Assembly (NCBI RefSeq): GCF_003725775.1 | Contig: NZ_RJSG01000001.1 | Coordinates: forward strand, 650,746-714,745 | Length of the DNA: 64,000 nt | Direction: 5' to 3' | Source of the DNA: Nocardioides marmorisolisilvae | GTDB lineage: Bacteria > Actinomycetota > Actinomycetes > Propionibacteriales > Nocardioidaceae | Shown: in pieces, positions 22,350 through 31,013 of the stretch | How positions within the stretch are numbered: the stretch's first letter is position 1 | How the letters are laid out: each line of letters starts with the position of its first letter | Notes under the pieces: generated by a model | Databases searched by the model: none | Seen by the model: only the letters and a program-made list of their open reading frames with translations | Told to the model about the DNA's origin: nothing | Program-made: the position numbers and the translations under genes

Positions 22350-23123
22350 TCACATCCGTCGAAGGCTCAGCGCCGGGTTGCGCTCGCGAGCGGCCCGTAC
22401 GACGTCCAGGTCGATCTCGGCGGTGAGCAGCTCCTCGCCCTCGCCCGCCTCGGCGACGACGTCCCCGGTCGGAGCGATCACCGCGGAGTGCCCGCAGTAG
22501 CGCGGACCCGGCTGGGCCGCGGCGACGAGCCACGCGACGTTCTCGATCGCCCGGGCGCGGATCAGGGTCTGCCACTGCGCGACCTTGCCGGGACCGGCCA
22601 CCCAGGCCGCGGGCAGCACCAGCACCTCGGCGCCGGCTGCGGACAGGGCGCGGCCCAGCTCCGGGAAGCGCAGGTCGTAACAGGTCATCAGGCCCACCTG
22701 GAGCCCGGCGACCTCGGCGACGACGGGCTCGGTCGCACCGGCGCTGACGATGTCCGACTCGCGCTGCCCGAAGGCGTCGTACAGGTGGATCTTGCGGTAC
22801 GTCGTCAACGACCCGGGCTGGTTCAGCACCAGGGTGTTGAACGGCCGTTCCGGGTCGGAGGACTGCTCGAACATGCCGGCCACCACCGCTGCACCGGTCG
22901 CCTCGGTCTTCGCCCGCGCCGCCGAGACGAAGGGGCCGTCCAGGGGCTCGGCGATCGGCGCGAGTGGCGAGCCCGGTTCGCCGAAGTCCCGGGCGAAGGC
23001 CTCGGGCAGGACCAGGAGATCGGTTCCGGCGGGCAGCTCGAGACCCGCGAGCGCGTCCTGGTTCACCGCAGGGTCGAGGTCGGAGGCGTGCTGCCACACC
23101 GTCACCCGCACCTGTGCGCCCAT
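22350..23123 (-). CDS. Carbon-nitrogen hydrolase (nitrilase superfamily)
   Basis: A 257-aa amidase-type nitrilase homologue. The catalytic triad is complete: Glu in VLPEAF, Lys in YRKIHLYD and Cys in TCYDLRFPE. It resembles the Nit/omega-amidase branch, hydrolysing small amides or deaminated glutathione-like compounds. The active site is cytoplasmic. It diverges from the MobA-like gene, 41 nt apart. Confidence 0.88.
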   Translation of the reverse strand: MGAQVRVTVWQHASDLDPAVNQDALAGLELPAGTDLLVLPEAFARDFGEPGSPLAPIAEPLDGPFVSAARAKTEATGAAVVAGMFEQSSDPERPFNTLVLNQPGSLTTYRKIHLYDAFGQRESDIVSAGATEPVVAEVAGLQVGLMTCYDLRFPELGRALSAAGAEVLVLPAAWVAGPGKVAQWQTLIRARAIENVAWLVAAAQPGPRYCGHSAVIAPTGDVVAEAGEGEELLTAEIDLDVVRAARERNPALSLRRM

Positions 23124-23164
23124 GCATCCAGCGTAGAGGCATCGACGGTGGCAGACTGCGCGAC

Positions 23165-23740
23165 GTGGAGACGCACAGGACCGGTGCCGTGGTCCTCACC
23201 GGGGGCAGCTCCGTCCGGTTGGGCGGGGCCGACAAGGCGTCGATCGAGCTCGGGGGGCTGACGCTCCTCGAGCACGCCCTCGGCGCGATGCTCGACATCG
23301 ACGAGGTCGTGGTCGTCGGCGACCCGGTGCCCACCACGCGACCGGTCACCTTCACGCGCGAGGACCCGCGGGGTGGCGGTCCGGCCGCCGGTCTGCTGGC
23401 CGGACTGCGGGCGTTCGCGCGTCGTCCCGATCTGCTGGTCGTGCTCGCCGTGGACATGCCGCTCGTCACCAGCTCGACGGTGCGTCGGCTGACCGAGGCA
23501 TCCTCGGGCGACGGCGCCGTGCTCGTCGACCAGGACGGGAAGGTCCAGTTCCTGTGCGCGGCGTACCGGCCCGACGCCCTCGACCGGGTGCGGCCTTCCT
23601 ACGAGGACGAGCACGGGTTGTCGATGCGGGACCTGGTCCGAGGTCTGGAGCTCGTCGAGGTCGCGGCCTTCGGCCCGGAGACCCGCGACGTGGACACCTG
23701 GGACGACTTGCTTGCGCTGAGGGAAACCTTCGGCGACTGA
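23165..23740 (+). CDS. MobA-like nucleotidyltransferase
   Basis: A 191-aa NTP transferase, start GTG 23165. The nucleotide-binding signature is VVLTGGSSVRLGGADKA, with GGGPAAGLLAGL and the metal aspartate in VLAVDMPLV. It resembles MobA, which attaches GMP to molybdopterin; a molybdenum enzyme of the FdhF/YdeP family is at 33197. The following DUF6457-like gene is a frequent neighbour. Other sugar nucleotidyltransferase roles are possible. Confidence 0.8.
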   Translation: METHRTGAVVLTGGSSVRLGGADKASIELGGLTLLEHALGAMLDIDEVVVVGDPVPTTRPVTFTREDPRGGGPAAGLLAGLRAFARRPDLLVVLAVDMPLVTSSTVRRLTEASSGDGAVLVDQDGKVQFLCAAYRPDALDRVRPSYEDEHGLSMRDLVRGLELVEVAAFGPETRDVDTWDDLLALRETFGD

Positions 23741-23789
23741 TCGCCTATGCCTCTTGCGCCCGTCCGGCGACGGGGGTGAAGGTGGGTTC

Positions 23790-24095
23790 GTGAATCTGCA
23801 CGACTGGATTGATGAGCTCTGCGACGCCCTCGACGTGGAGATCGACCTCGACGAAGCACTGATCCTCGACGTGGCCCGCGACGCCGCGCACAACGTGGCA
23901 CGTCCGGCTGCACCGATCACCACCTTCCTGCTCGGGTACGCCGCGGCGAAGTCCGACGGAGATCCCGACGAGATCGAGCGACTGGCCTCGGCGGCGCAGG
24001 ACCTCGCCCTCCGCTGGGACAAGCCGGCCGAGGTGCTCGAGCACGAGGACGACGACCCCGAGGTCGAGGAGGAGCTGGCATCGGCCGACGCCTGA
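23790..24095 (+). CDS. DUF6457-like small acidic protein
   Basis: A 101-aa acidic protein beginning at GTG 23790 (NLHDWIDELCDALDVEIDLDEALILDVARDAAHNV). It fits the small helical proteins placed next to MobA-like transferases in actinobacteria and often labelled molybdopterin-related. Its acidic C terminus (EHEDDDPEVEEEL) has no motif. Function unknown; the association with the upstream gene is the main clue. Confidence 0.7.
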   Translation: MNLHDWIDELCDALDVEIDLDEALILDVARDAAHNVARPAAPITTFLLGYAAAKSDGDPDEIERLASAAQDLALRWDKPAEVLEHEDDDPEVEEELASADA

Positions 24096-24118
24096 TCGCT
24101 GCCCCCTAATCTGGAGGC

Positions 24119-25087
24119 ATGCGAGCTGTTGTCGTGCCCGAGCCGGGCGGTCCGGACGCCCTGGTCGTCGCCGAGCTTCCCGACCTGACCCCGGGTCCTG
24201 GCGAGGTCGTCCTCGACGTCGTCGCCACCGCGGTGAACCGCGCCGACACCCTGCAGCGGATGGGGTTCTACCCACCACCGCCGGGGACGAGCGACGTGAT
24301 CGGCCTGGAGTGCTCCGGCCGCGTCCGCGCCGTCGGCGAGGGTGTCGAGGGCTGGTCGGTGGGCGACGAGGCGTGCGCCCTGCTGGCCGGCGGTGGCTAC
24401 GCCGAGCAGGTGCTGGTGCCGGCCGGACAGTTGATGCGGGTGCCCGACGGCGTCCCGCTCGAGGTCGCGGCCTCGCTGCCCGAGGTCGCCTGCACCGTCT
24501 GGTCGAACGTCTTCATGCTGGCCCACCTGCAGCCGGGCGAGACCTTCCTCGTGCACGGAGGTGCCGGCGGCATCGGCACCTTCGCCATCCAGACCGCGAA
24601 GGCGCTCGGTGCCCGGGTCTTCACCACGGCCGGGACACCGGAGAAGCAGCAGCTCTGCCTCGACCTCGGCGCCGACCGGGCGATCAGCTACCGCGACGAG
24701 GACTTCGTGACGGTCGTCTCCGAGGCCGGCGGTGCCGACGTCATCCTCGACAACATGGGCGCGAAGTACCTGGAGAGCAACGTCTCCGCCCTGGCCACCG
24801 AGGGACGGCTGGTCATCATCGGCATGCAGGGCGGCACCCGTGGCGAGCTCGACATCAACGCGCTCCTGCGCAAGCGCGGCGCGGTGATCGCCACGTCGCT
24901 GCGGGCTCGGCCGACCGCTGAGAAGTCGGCGATCTGCCGGGCCGTCGAGGAGCACGTGTGGCCGCTGGTGTCGGACGGCCGGATCCGGACGATGGTCGAC
25001 GCCGAGTTCCCGCTCGAGGAGGCCGGCAAGGCGCACGCCCTGATGGAGTCGGGTGACCACACCGGGAAGATCCTGCTGCGGACCTAG
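24119..25087 (+). CDS. NAD(P)H quinone oxidoreductase (zinc-less MDR, PIG3 type)
   Basis: A 322-aa medium-chain dehydrogenase. The GroES-like half starts MRAVVVPEPGGPDALVV and lacks zinc ligands; the nucleotide fold has VHGGAGGIGTFAIQTAKALGA. NRADTLQRMGFYPPPPG is typical of the PIG3 quinone oxidoreductase group. It should reduce quinones or alkenals with NADPH. TAATCT 6 nt before the ATG suggests a leaderless transcript. Its stop overlaps that of the convergent lipoprotein gene. Confidence 0.9.
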   Translation: MRAVVVPEPGGPDALVVAELPDLTPGPGEVVLDVVATAVNRADTLQRMGFYPPPPGTSDVIGLECSGRVRAVGEGVEGWSVGDEACALLAGGGYAEQVLVPAGQLMRVPDGVPLEVAASLPEVACTVWSNVFMLAHLQPGETFLVHGGAGGIGTFAIQTAKALGARVFTTAGTPEKQQLCLDLGADRAISYRDEDFVTVVSEAGGADVILDNMGAKYLESNVSALATEGRLVIIGMQGGTRGELDINALLRKRGAVIATSLRARPTAEKSAICRAVEEHVWPLVSDGRIRTMVDAEFPLEEAGKAHALMESGDHTGKILLRT

Positions 25088-25464
25088 GGGGTCGCGGGTG
25101 TCGACGGCGACGACGGCGTCGAAGGGCTGCCGTTGACGCAGGGCACGAACCGCTGCGCGACCCAGGTGCCGTCGTCCTTGCGCCACATGTCCAGCGACTG
25201 GACGACCTGCTTCTGCTTGTCGAGCAGGGTGACCGTCTCCTTGCCGTCCGCCGGCTGGTGCGGCACCACCTTGATCGCGGCCACCTTGGGGTCGATGGCG
25301 TGCCGGAGCAGACGCGTCAGTGCCTGCCGGTTCGCCGCCGCCGCGACCGGCTCGTAGTGGTCCACGCAGCGCGGCGCCGTGCCGACCGGGGTGCCACCGC
25401 CGCAGCCGGTGAGGACCAGGGCCGCGCTGAGGATGACCAGGAACCGCGAGGTGACGGCGTTCAT
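25084..25464 (-). CDS. Small lipoprotein
   Basis: A 126-aa lipoprotein with a type II signal (VILSAALVLTGC lipobox, Cys 21). The mature part binds no recognisable ligand and ends in a Ser/Pro/Thr-rich tail (SPSTPATP). Its sequence WRKDDGTWVAQRFVPC suggests a small beta domain with a disulfide. Function unknown. Confidence 0.75.
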   Translation of the reverse strand: MNAVTSRFLVILSAALVLTGCGGGTPVGTAPRCVDHYEPVAAAANRQALTRLLRHAIDPKVAAIKVVPHQPADGKETVTLLDKQKQVVQSLDMWRKDDGTWVAQRFVPCVNGSPSTPSSPSTPATP

Positions 25465-25486
25465 GCCCGGAGTCTCGCACTCCCGC

Positions 25487-25975
25487 TCACGAGGCGGGGG
25501 GAACCCTCACCAGGTACGTCACCGTCACGGTGCTGCCGGTCTTGGCGGCGTTCACGCTGACCTCGTACTTCGCGCTCGTGAACTGCCCGGTGTGCACCTC
25601 GCCCATGTCCATGTTCTGGCCGGCGGTGAACCCGGCGCCCTCGAGCTTGGACTTGGCGTCGCCGAACACGTCGCTCGCGTCGCCGTCGCTCTGGACCACG
25701 ACCGACCACGCGTACGGGCCGGTGTCGGTGCCCTTCGAGCCCCCGATGATCGTGCCGTCGACGACCGGGACGTCGTCCTTCGGGAAACCGTCAGGAAGGC
25801 CCTTGCCGACGGTGATCTCGCCGTCGTCGGTCTTGATCGTCGCGCCGTCACCGTTGCCGTCGACGTGCACCTTCGAGCCGTCGGAGGTCGTCACGGTCTT
25901 GCCGCCGCAGCCGGTCAGCGCCAGGGAGGCGACCAGCAGAGCGATCGCCGAGAGGTTCCGCACCTTGGATGTCAT
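25487..25975 (-). CDS. Lipoprotein
   Basis: A 162-aa lipoprotein (LLVASLALTGC lipobox) with Gly/Asp-rich strands after the cysteine (SKVHVDGNGDGATIKTDDG) and a mainly beta C-terminal domain. It lies 22 nt upstream of the other lipoprotein in the same orientation, likely an operon. No known function. Confidence 0.75.
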   Translation of the reverse strand: MTSKVRNLSAIALLVASLALTGCGGKTVTTSDGSKVHVDGNGDGATIKTDDGEITVGKGLPDGFPKDDVPVVDGTIIGGSKGTDTGPYAWSVVVQSDGDASDVFGDAKSKLEGAGFTAGQNMDMGEVHTGQFTSAKYEVSVNAAKTGSTVTVTYLVRVPPAS

Positions 25976-26024
25976 GCGCGGAATCCAAGCAGTCGGCCCG
26001 GACCGGCGGCATGGGCCGATTGGC

Positions 26025-26030
26025 TAGGCT
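26025..26030 (+). promoter_or_regulatory. -10 of the leaderless bpa promoter
   Basis: TAGGCT ends 7 nt before the ATG at 26038; no Shine-Dalgarno. Confidence 0.5.
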
Positions 26031-26037
26031 TTCGGCC

Positions 26038-26586
26038 ATGTCGAGCCAGCAGCCCGAAGACCAGGACCCCCGCGTGGTGATCATCGATCCGCAGGGTCAG
26101 CCGACCGGTCTCGTCGCGCCCGAGGACGGGTCCGAGGAGGACATCGAGCAGGTCACCGACCTGGTCGAGGAGCCGGCCAAGGTGATGCGGATCGGCAGCA
26201 TGATCCGGATGCTTCTCGAGGAGGTGAAGGCGGCACCGGTCGACGAGGCCGGGCGCAACCGTCTCGCCAGTGTCCTGAAGACCTCGATCGCCGAGCTCAA
26301 GGAGGGCCTGGCCCCCGAGCTCGGGGAAGAGCTCGACCGGTTGATCGACCCGTTCTCCGACCAGACGCCGTCGGAGTCCGAGCTGCGTATCGCCCAAGCC
26401 CAGCTGGTCGGCTGGCTCGAGGGCCTGTTCCACGGCATCCAGACCGCGATCTACGCCCAGCAGATGGCAGCCCGCGCCCAGCTCGAGCAGATGCGCCGCG
26501 CGCTCCCGCCGGGTGCCGTGCCGGGCATGCAGCCGGACCCGACCGAGACGGCTGCCGAGAGCAGCTCGGGAGGGATGTACCTCTAG
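26038..26586 (+). CDS. bpa: Bacterial proteasome activator Bpa
   Basis: A 182-aa homologue of the ring-forming, ATP-independent activator (Rv3780/DUF2587) of the actinobacterial 20S proteasome. The N terminus is flexible; the four-helix core runs from about 45 to 165 (VMRIGSMIRMLLEEVKAAP, LVGWLEGLFHGIQTAIYAQQM). The C-terminal GGMYL replaces the usual GQYL that docks into the proteasome alpha ring; the key Tyr-Leu end is kept. It implies a proteasome elsewhere in the genome. Its stop codon overlaps the convergent gene. Confidence 0.93.
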   Translation: MSSQQPEDQDPRVVIIDPQGQPTGLVAPEDGSEEDIEQVTDLVEEPAKVMRIGSMIRMLLEEVKAAPVDEAGRNRLASVLKTSIAELKEGLAPELGEELDRLIDPFSDQTPSESELRIAQAQLVGWLEGLFHGIQTAIYAQQMAARAQLEQMRRALPPGAVPGMQPDPTETAAESSSGGMYL

Positions 26587-27155
26587 GACCTCGTCGGCCG
26601 ACGGATCCAGATCAGGAACCCGAGGGCACCAGCCACGATCAGGCCGGTGATGACGACCGTGTACCAGGCGGTTCCGGCGATGGGGTCCTCGTCGACCGCC
26701 CCGGGTCGGCTCCCCGGAGTGGCGTAGGGACCGGTCGGCGGCTCACCGGTGATCTTCTCGATCCGGGAGGCCAGCGCCGCGTCGTACGGGACGGCTCCGC
26801 CACTGCACGTCGAGACGCCCATCGCGCCGGGGTGCTTGCCGTGGATGTAGATCAGGTAGCGCTTGTCGGTGACCAGGGACCCGAGTCCGCAGGCGGACTC
26901 CTGCGCTGCCCCGGTCAGCTTCTCCTTCTCCGCGGCCTTGCCCTTGTAGACCTGGGAGACCTTCACGCTGTAGGTCGTGGTGATGCCGTTGGTGGCCACC
27001 CAGTCCACCTTCGCGTCGACCACGGTGCCGGCGTTCTTCACCAGCTCGGCGGTCGTCATCGAGACGCAGCTGCACGCCCACGACGTCTGCGGGGTCAGCA
27101 CCAGCATCCCGGCGGTCACCGCCAGGACGAACAGGAGCCTCGCGGTCCGCAGCAT
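26583..27155 (-). CDS. Membrane-anchored NTR/TIMP-like protein
   Basis: A 190-aa exported protein. After the signal peptide the mature protein begins with CSC (in TSWACSCVSM), the N-terminal signature of NTR/TIMP-like domains, and has further cysteines in ESACGLGS and STCSGG. A C-terminal span (VVITGLIVAGALGFLIWI) with basic tail anchors it. Probably an extracytoplasmic protein of unknown ligand. Confidence 0.8.
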   Translation of the reverse strand: MLRTARLLFVLAVTAGMLVLTPQTSWACSCVSMTTAELVKNAGTVVDAKVDWVATNGITTTYSVKVSQVYKGKAAEKEKLTGAAQESACGLGSLVTDKRYLIYIHGKHPGAMGVSTCSGGAVPYDAALASRIEKITGEPPTGPYATPGSRPGAVDEDPIAGTAWYTVVITGLIVAGALGFLIWIRRPTRS

Positions 27156-27180
27156 GGGTTCAAGCCTGCCCCGGGGCTGG

Positions 27181-27975
27181 TCAGGAGTCGAGCAGCTGCT
27201 CGATGACCTCGGCCACACCGTCGTCGTCGTTGGTTCCGGCGACGTGGGTCGCGATCGCGCGCACGCTCGGGTGCGCGTTGGCCATCGCGTACGACGTACC
27301 GGCCCACTCCAGCATCGGCAGGTCGTTGGGCATGTCGCCGAACGCGACCACCTCGTCCGGCCCGATGCCGCGCTCGGCAGCGAAGACGGCCAGCGTCGAG
27401 GCCTTGGTGACCTGGTGGGCGCTGATCTCCAGCAGGGTCGTCGCTGACGACCAGGTGATCTCGGCGAGGTCGGCGGCCACGGCCAGCGCAGCGTCCCAGA
27501 AGGACTGCGGGTCCAGCTCCTCGTGACGGGCCAGGATCTTGAGCACCGGGCGCCCGGCGATCTCCTCGAAGGAGCCGCGCAGGCTGCCCTCCGGAACCGG
27601 GTAGCGCTCCAGGAACCCGGTCTCCAGCGCGATCCCGTCCAGGGTCTCGACGGCGTAGTGGGTGCCGGGGACCGCGTCTCGGATCCGGTCGGCGACCTCG
27701 ACCGCGATCGCCGACTCGAACGCCCGGACCAGGTAGGGCGAGGACGTCGCGACGTCCCAGATCAGGGCGCCGTTGGAGACGATCGCGTGCCCGTGGCCAC
27801 CGACGTGGTCGAAGACGTCCTTCGCCCACCGCAGCGGTCGGCCGGTCACGAAGACGACCTCGACGCCGGCTGCTTCGGCTGCCAGCAGTGCCGCCTGGGT
27901 GCGCGGGGTGATGGACCCGTCGGAGTGCACCAGTGTCCCGTCCAGATCGGTCGCGATCAGACGGGGCGGGCTCAC
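27181..27975 (-). CDS. HAD-superfamily Cof-type phosphatase
   Basis: A 264-aa HAD hydrolase. Motif I is ATDLDGTLV (catalytic Asp pair), motif II VTGR, motif III lysine in VTKAS, motif IV GDMPNDLPML. The large cap places it in the Cof/YbiV sugar phosphatase group. The substrate is probably a phosphorylated sugar or cofactor. It diverges from the TIGR03086-like gene over a palindromic operator. Confidence 0.9.
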   Translation of the reverse strand: MSPPRLIATDLDGTLVHSDGSITPRTQAALLAAEAAGVEVVFVTGRPLRWAKDVFDHVGGHGHAIVSNGALIWDVATSSPYLVRAFESAIAVEVADRIRDAVPGTHYAVETLDGIALETGFLERYPVPEGSLRGSFEEIAGRPVLKILARHEELDPQSFWDAALAVAADLAEITWSSATTLLEISAHQVTKASTLAVFAAERGIGPDEVVAFGDMPNDLPMLEWAGTSYAMANAHPSVRAIATHVAGTNDDDGVAEVIEQLLDS

Positions 27976-27997
27976 AGGGCGAGGCTAACGGGCCTTG

Positions 27998-28019
27998 TAT
28001 TCAACCAATTGGTTGAGTA
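27998..28019. promoter_or_regulatory. 22-bp palindromic operator
   Basis: A near-perfect palindrome around TCAACCAATTGGTTGA (10 of 11 pairs match). It lies between a possible -35 (TTGTAT) and -10 (GAGTAT) of the gene at 28031 and within the divergent HAD promoter region, so a dimeric repressor of TetR or MarR type probably binds. No such regulator adjoins it. Confidence 0.6.
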
Positions 28020-28030
28020 TGGTTCCCGGC

Positions 28031-28597
28031 ATGGAACCCACACCCGCAGCCGAGCACCGCGACACCGCCGCCGCCTTCACCGCTCTGGTCCGCAGCGCCG
28101 ATCCGGGTCGCTGGGACGATCCGGCACCGGTCGCGGAGTGGCGGGCACGCGATGTCGTCGACCACCTCGTCGAGTGGCTGCCCGGGCTGCTCAGCTCAGG
28201 ATCCGACGTACGCCTCCCTGCCGGCCCGTCGGCCAAGGACGACCCGGTCGCGGCGTGGGAGCACCACGTCGCCGCTGTCCAGGCACTGCTCGACGACCCG
28301 GCGACTGCTGAGCTCGTGCTGACCAACCCGCACATCGGCGAGGTCCCGGTCGACCAGGCGGTCTCGCGGTTCTACACCTCCGACGTCTTCCTGCACACCT
28401 GGGACCTGGCCAAGGCGACCGGACAACCGATCGCCCTCGACGAAGCCCGCTGTGCCGACATGCTCGCCGGGATGGAACCGCTCGACCAGATGCTGCGCGA
28501 GTCCGGTCAGTACGGGCCGAAGGTGGACGTGCCGGGCGGCGACGCCCAGGCGCGCCTGATGGGCTTCATCGGACGCGACCCGCGGGCCTGGCCGTAG
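28031..28597 (+). CDS. TIGR03086-type / mycothiol-dependent maleylpyruvate isomerase-fold protein
   Basis: A 188-aa DinB-like four-helix protein. It has the family pattern [17 protein letters not shown] with a metal-binding histidine and [18 protein letters not shown] with a second histidine. Members bind a divalent metal and use mycothiol in detoxification or isomerisation. It is regulated from the palindrome at 27998. Its last 32 nt overlap the convergent metalloprotease gene. Confidence 0.82.
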   Translation: MEPTPAAEHRDTAAAFTALVRSADPGRWDDPAPVAEWRARDVVDHLVEWLPGLLSSGSDVRLPAGPSAKDDPVAAWEHHVAAVQALLDDPATAELVLTNPHIGEVPVDQAVSRFYTSDVFLHTWDLAKATGQPIALDEARCADMLAGMEPLDQMLRESGQYGPKVDVPGGDAQARLMGFIGRDPRAWP

Positions 28598-30467
28598 GAC
28601 GCCGGCCGGCGAGTACCAGCACCAGGCCGAAGGTCAGTGCGAACGCTGCTGCCGCGATCTCGGCGAGCAGCAGCCGCGGGCTGCCGGTGCTCGGCAGCAA
28701 CCCGTGCCGCGGCGGACGCGGCTGGTGGTGCGAGGTGTCGTCCGGGGGCTCGTGGGTGGGACCACCCGTCGTCGGGGGTGCCGTCGTCGGAGGACCGGTC
28801 GTCGGCGGTGGAGCGAGCGTGACGGACGGGGACGGCGCCGGCGGAGTGGTTGCGGACGGACCAGGAGCGGTCGGTGGGCCGGTCGGCGCACTGGTGGCCG
28901 AAGGACCGGTCGCAGCGTCGGTCGGCAGCGTTGTCGGCAGGTCCGGCGGTAGTGCCGTCGGCAACGCCGTGGGGAGAGCGCTCGGAAGGGCGGTCGGAAG
29001 GGCGGTCGGCACCGCGGAGGGAAGGCCCGTGGGGACCAACGTCAGCAGGTCCGTCGGCAGAGCAGTCGGTACGGCGGTCGGAACCGTTGTCGGCAGCGGG
29101 GTGGGGACCGAGGTCGGGAGGTCCGGTGTCGGCAGGCTCGCGGTGGGTTCCGGCGTCGGCGCCGTCGTCGGGGTCGGGTTCAGGGTCGGCGTGGGTTCGC
29201 CGGTCGGCGTCTGGGTGGGGCTGACGGTCGGAGCCGCGTCGGTCGGAGAGAGGGTCGGGGCGGGCGGCGGCGCGACCGCCTCGTTCTCGCACGCGTCGGC
29301 CAGCTGGTCGGCCGCGGCCGTGACGCCGGGCGCGCGGCTCAGCGTCACCGTGACGCTCGCGACCGCACTCGGATCGCCCGGCGCCCCGACCTGGTTGACG
29401 GCAACATGCACGCCGCCCTGGTCGAAGGACTCGCCCGCGACCCGCGCGTAGATCGGCACGTTCTTCGCGTCCGGGAACGACAGCAGCTGGGAGACAGCTC
29501 TGCCGTCGGAATCGTGCACGACCTGCTCGACCGTCACGCCGTCCCGGAACCAACCCGCGGACGAGCTCGTCGAGGTCCCCACGTAGTAGGCGCCGGAGTC
29601 CCGGCCGGCGCCGTCACGGAAATCGAGGTAGTACACGGCTCCGGTGATCGGGTCCGTGATCCGGAGGCCGCGCTCCCCGGAGTCGGTGCCTCGTGGGCTG
29701 AGGGTGTAGGTACGGCTCGCACTCGGAACCTCGGTCGGGAGGCTGGCGTCATGGATCTCGCAGCTGTCATCGATCCCGAGGAGCTGGCGCTCGTAGGAGT
29801 CGAGAGAAGCCGGCACGTAGGCAGGCGTGCTGGAGGTCGTGACCCCCATGATCGCGTAGCGGTCGCCGTACTCGACGTCCGTGCAGGTCGGGTCGCACAT
29901 CAGCGAGTGCGCGTGCATGAGCCCGAAGTTGTGGCCGAGCTCGTGCAGGAGCGTCTGCGGTGACTTCGCCGGGTCGTAGGAGAACGTGACCTCGCCGCCC
30001 GAGGTCATCCCGTCGCTACCGATGGTTCCGTGCCCGCCGGTGCAGGCGGACGGGCCCATGACGATCAGGTGGTTGCCCGAGCTGCCGCCGAAGTCGACGT
30101 CCGGGAACAGCTTCTCGGCCTCGTCCCACAACGAGCTCTGGCTCTGGCAGTCGGTCGCAGTCTTCAGCTCGGTGAATCCCGTGCCGACCCGGGTGAAGCT
30201 GGTCAGCGCCCCGTTGCTCTCCACCACCCAGCGCTGCAGGGCCGCGTCGATCGTCCCGAGGATCGTCGCGTCGGAGTCCGGGTAGGCGCCCTTGTTGGTG
30301 ATCTTGACGACGTACGCGTGCTGCGCGGAGGAATCCGGAGCCGCCGCCAGCACGAACGGTGCGGCGACCGATGAGGCGACGAGCGCAGCGGCAGTGCCGG
30401 CCAGCGCAGCGGCGGCGAGGGTCGAACGCTTCAGGACACGGGCGAACGAGGGGAGGGAGAGGGGCAC
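28566..30467 (-). CDS. Cell-wall-anchored zinc metalloprotease with LPXTG
   Basis: A 633-aa exported protein. Signal peptide about 1-44; zinc site [11 protein letters not shown] at 175-185, in a gametolysin/reprolysin-like catalytic domain; a beta-rich domain follows to about 390. Residues about 400-580 form a Pro/Thr stalk with a four-residue xLPT repeat. The end is a sortase signal: LPSTG (591-595), a hydrophobic span and a basic tail. It should be covalently linked to peptidoglycan and cleave external proteins. The stalk makes its coding DNA repetitive. Confidence 0.88.
   Translation of the reverse strand: MPLSLPSFARVLKRSTLAAAALAGTAAALVASSVAAPFVLAAAPDSSAQHAYVVKITNKGAYPDSDATILGTIDAALQRWVVESNGALTSFTRVGTGFTELKTATDCQSQSSLWDEAEKLFPDVDFGGSSGNHLIVMGPSACTGGHGTIGSDGMTSGGEVTFSYDPAKSPQTLLHELGHNFGLMHAHSLMCDPTCTDVEYGDRYAIMGVTTSSTPAYVPASLDSYERQLLGIDDSCEIHDASLPTEVPSASRTYTLSPRGTDSGERGLRITDPITGAVYYLDFRDGAGRDSGAYYVGTSTSSSAGWFRDGVTVEQVVHDSDGRAVSQLLSFPDAKNVPIYARVAGESFDQGGVHVAVNQVGAPGDPSAVASVTVTLSRAPGVTAAADQLADACENEAVAPPPAPTLSPTDAAPTVSPTQTPTGEPTPTLNPTPTTAPTPEPTASLPTPDLPTSVPTPLPTTVPTAVPTALPTDLLTLVPTGLPSAVPTALPTALPSALPTALPTALPPDLPTTLPTDAATGPSATSAPTGPPTAPGPSATTPPAPSPSVTLAPPPTTGPPTTAPPTTGGPTHEPPDDTSHHQPRPPRHGLLPSTGSPRLLLAEIAAAAFALTFGLVLVLAGRRPTARPAGRVR
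28919..29130 (-). repeat. 12-bp tandem repeats coding the protease stalk
   Basis: Imperfect 12-bp units (plus-strand consensus near GGCAGNGCNGTC) encode the xLPT repeats. Such tracts can change length by slippage. Confidence 0.7.
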
Positions 30468-30506
30468 GCCTACCGCACGCGCGGGGGACGCCGTTCTTAC
30501 GCAGGC

Positions 30507-31013
30507 TCAAGCCGGCAGCGGGCGGACCATCACCAGGTTGCCGTCCTCGTCGCTCCCCAGCAGGCCGGTGAAGCCGCACTTCGCCAGCACCCGCACGCTG
30601 GCGGTGTTGCTCGGCTCGACGGAGGCCCGGACCCGGATCCCGGCGGCGTCGACGTGGCCCAGCAGCCCCTGGAGCGCCTCGGTGGCGGCGCCGTGCCCGC
30701 GGGCGTCGGGCACCAGGCCGTACCCGACCTCGACCTCGGGGACCGCGTCGTCTGCATCCTGCGGCGGGCCGAAGAACCCGATCGACCCGACGACGAGCCC
30801 GTCGAACGCCCGGACGATGTGGCGCGGCGCCCAGCAGGACTCCTCGCGGACCATCGTGAGCGCGTCCAGGTCGTCCTTGCGCGGGTAGTCCGGGTGCCAG
30901 GAGGGCTCCCGGTGACCGCCGAGGATCGCCCGTGCTTCGTCGGGCGTGATCACCGGCATCCGCAGTCGCGCGGTGCTGACCTCGTCGGGGATGCTCGCGG
31001 TCAGCCGAACCAC
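30507..31013 (-). CDS. GNAT-family N-acetyltransferase
   Basis: A 168-aa acetyltransferase beginning at GTG 31013, overlapping the upstream HAD gene by 13 nt. Acetyl-CoA is bound by the VPDARGHGAATEALQ loop; the VEPSNTASVRVLAKCGF block is typical of RimJ/RimL-like members. The substrate (amine or protein N terminus) is unknown. It is the last gene of a serS-HAD-GNAT minus-strand operon. Confidence 0.88.
   Translation of the reverse strand: MVRLTASIPDEVSTARLRMPVITPDEARAILGGHREPSWHPDYPRKDDLDALTMVREESCWAPRHIVRAFDGLVVGSIGFFGPPQDADDAVPEVEVGYGLVPDARGHGAATEALQGLLGHVDAAGIRVRASVEPSNTASVRVLAKCGFTGLLGSDEDGNLVMVRPLPA

Noticed and set aside
20623-22500. Plus-strand 625-codon frame opposite the Pro/Ala membrane protein
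   Set aside because: Arg/Gly/Asp-rich mirror frame without domains; the minus strand has clear membrane spans.
28866-29240. Repeats in the protease gene considered as CRISPR
   Set aside because: Units are 12 bp, in frame, without spacers, and encode xLPT; no cas genes.
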